Assembly: GCA_003693705.1 (NCBI GenBank) | Contig: RBZT01000501.1 | Span: 1-30,336 of the forward strand | Length of the DNA stretch: 30,336 nucleotides | Reading direction: 5' to 3' | Origin: Polymyxa betae | Lineage: Eukaryota; Endomyxa; Phytomyxea; Plasmodiophorida; Plasmodiophoridae | Shown here: one piece after another, positions 29,881-30,336 of the stretch | Position numbering within the stretch: the first letter of the stretch is position 1 | Layout of the letters: every line of letters begins with the position of its first letter | Program-made: the position numbers and the translations under genes | Notes under the pieces: model-generated | Told to the model about the DNA's origin: nothing | Database searches by the model: none | What the model saw: the letters and a program-made list of their open reading frames with translations, nothing else

Positions 29881-30336
29881 TAGCCCCAATTTCTGGTGTC
29901 TTAATAAACAATGCAGAACTTCCCCTGACCTCTACCGGTGGTTCCGGAGATGATCACGGAGTCCGCAATTCCACCGGCAGCCACCCTGATGAAGGGACGC
30001 GGCGCTCAAAACCGCAAACGAAGGCAGCGCGACTTGGGACCCTACCTAAGCAGTCAAAACTTGGCCATCCACTCCGTTACAAAAATTTCCAGGTTCACGT
30101 CGGAGAAAATCCCAGTCCCTCGCTCAATCACTGAGGCCAGATCCGGCCCGTATGCCAATGAGTGGACGCAGGCGATATAATCGGAACTGGGCTCACACGC
30201 CGAAAACGGAACTTGGTCTCTGGTGGACGCACCGGAAAGAGTAACGTAATAGGCTCAATGTGGGTGTTCAAAGTCATATACGATCCAACTACAGGAGCAG
30301 TTGATCGATTCAAAGCGCGCTTAGTTGCGCGAGGAG
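29881..30336 (+). pseudogene. Copia copy 3 start of reverse transcriptase (cut by window edge)
   Basis: After a Ser/Pro-rich linker, the RT lead-in reads EARSGPYANEWTQAI (about 30130-30178), then ENGTWSLVDAPER. After a frame change near 30240 it reads MWVFKVIYDP and DRFKARLVARG up to the last base. These are the first conserved blocks of copia RT; the catalytic YVDD lies beyond the window. One stop (TAA near 30178) and a frame change are present. Confidence 0.85.

Overview
The window is eukaryotic, repeat-rich DNA. Nearly everything I recognise is derived from transposable elements, and most copies are broken by stops and frameshifts. I see no housekeeping gene, tRNA, rRNA, CRISPR array or bacterial-style operon. 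Introns of about 40-57 nt with GT..AG ends, Ty1/copia and chromodomain Ty3/gypsy retrotransposons, tnp2-type CACTA transposases and a Harbinger element together suggest a fungus or fungus-like protist. I cannot name the species.

Layout. 295-1156 (-) holds a hAT-like transposase remnant. 1155-2121 (+) is a copia fragment (gag, zinc knuckle, protease end, start of the pre-integrase domain). It stops abruptly against a ~166-bp tandem repeat (2124-2935), whose third unit is split by a ~290-bp LTR-like insertion. 3100-5005 has a few weak ORFs of unknown function, one with an intron carrying a perfect hairpin. 5006-6300 holds nothing convincing. 6301-6903 (+) is a decayed relative of the gene at 25167-26190.

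7738-13767 is a nested structure. A copia element (primer-binding site at 7738) was split in its gag by a Ty3/gypsy chromovirus (7813-12807, two ~198-bp LTRs, gag-PR-RT-RH-IN-chromodomain) and resumes at 12808. It then joins an RNase H scrap of another gypsy element (13765-14007). 14193-16173 is a Harbinger-type unit: a DNA-binding-like ORF (+) and a DDE transposase (-), tail to tail with about 35 bp between them.

16600-19345 (-) and 20970-26190 (-) are two related CACTA/tnp2 elements. They share three intron positions. The second copy also has an upstream spliced gene of unknown function. A ~310-bp tandem array (19321-20720) lies between them and overlaps the 5' coding end of the first copy. 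A 162-codon unknown ORF (26577-27065, -) is followed by a third copia element (LTR from 27143, primer-binding site 27348-27361, gag, protease remnant, integrase and start of RT), which runs off the right edge.

The parts do not work together as a pathway. The window is best read as layers of insertion and decay. The most informative items are the unknown CACTA companion gene with a second copy, the two tandem arrays tied to element ends, and the copia primer sites that match the anticodon arm of initiator tRNA-Met.
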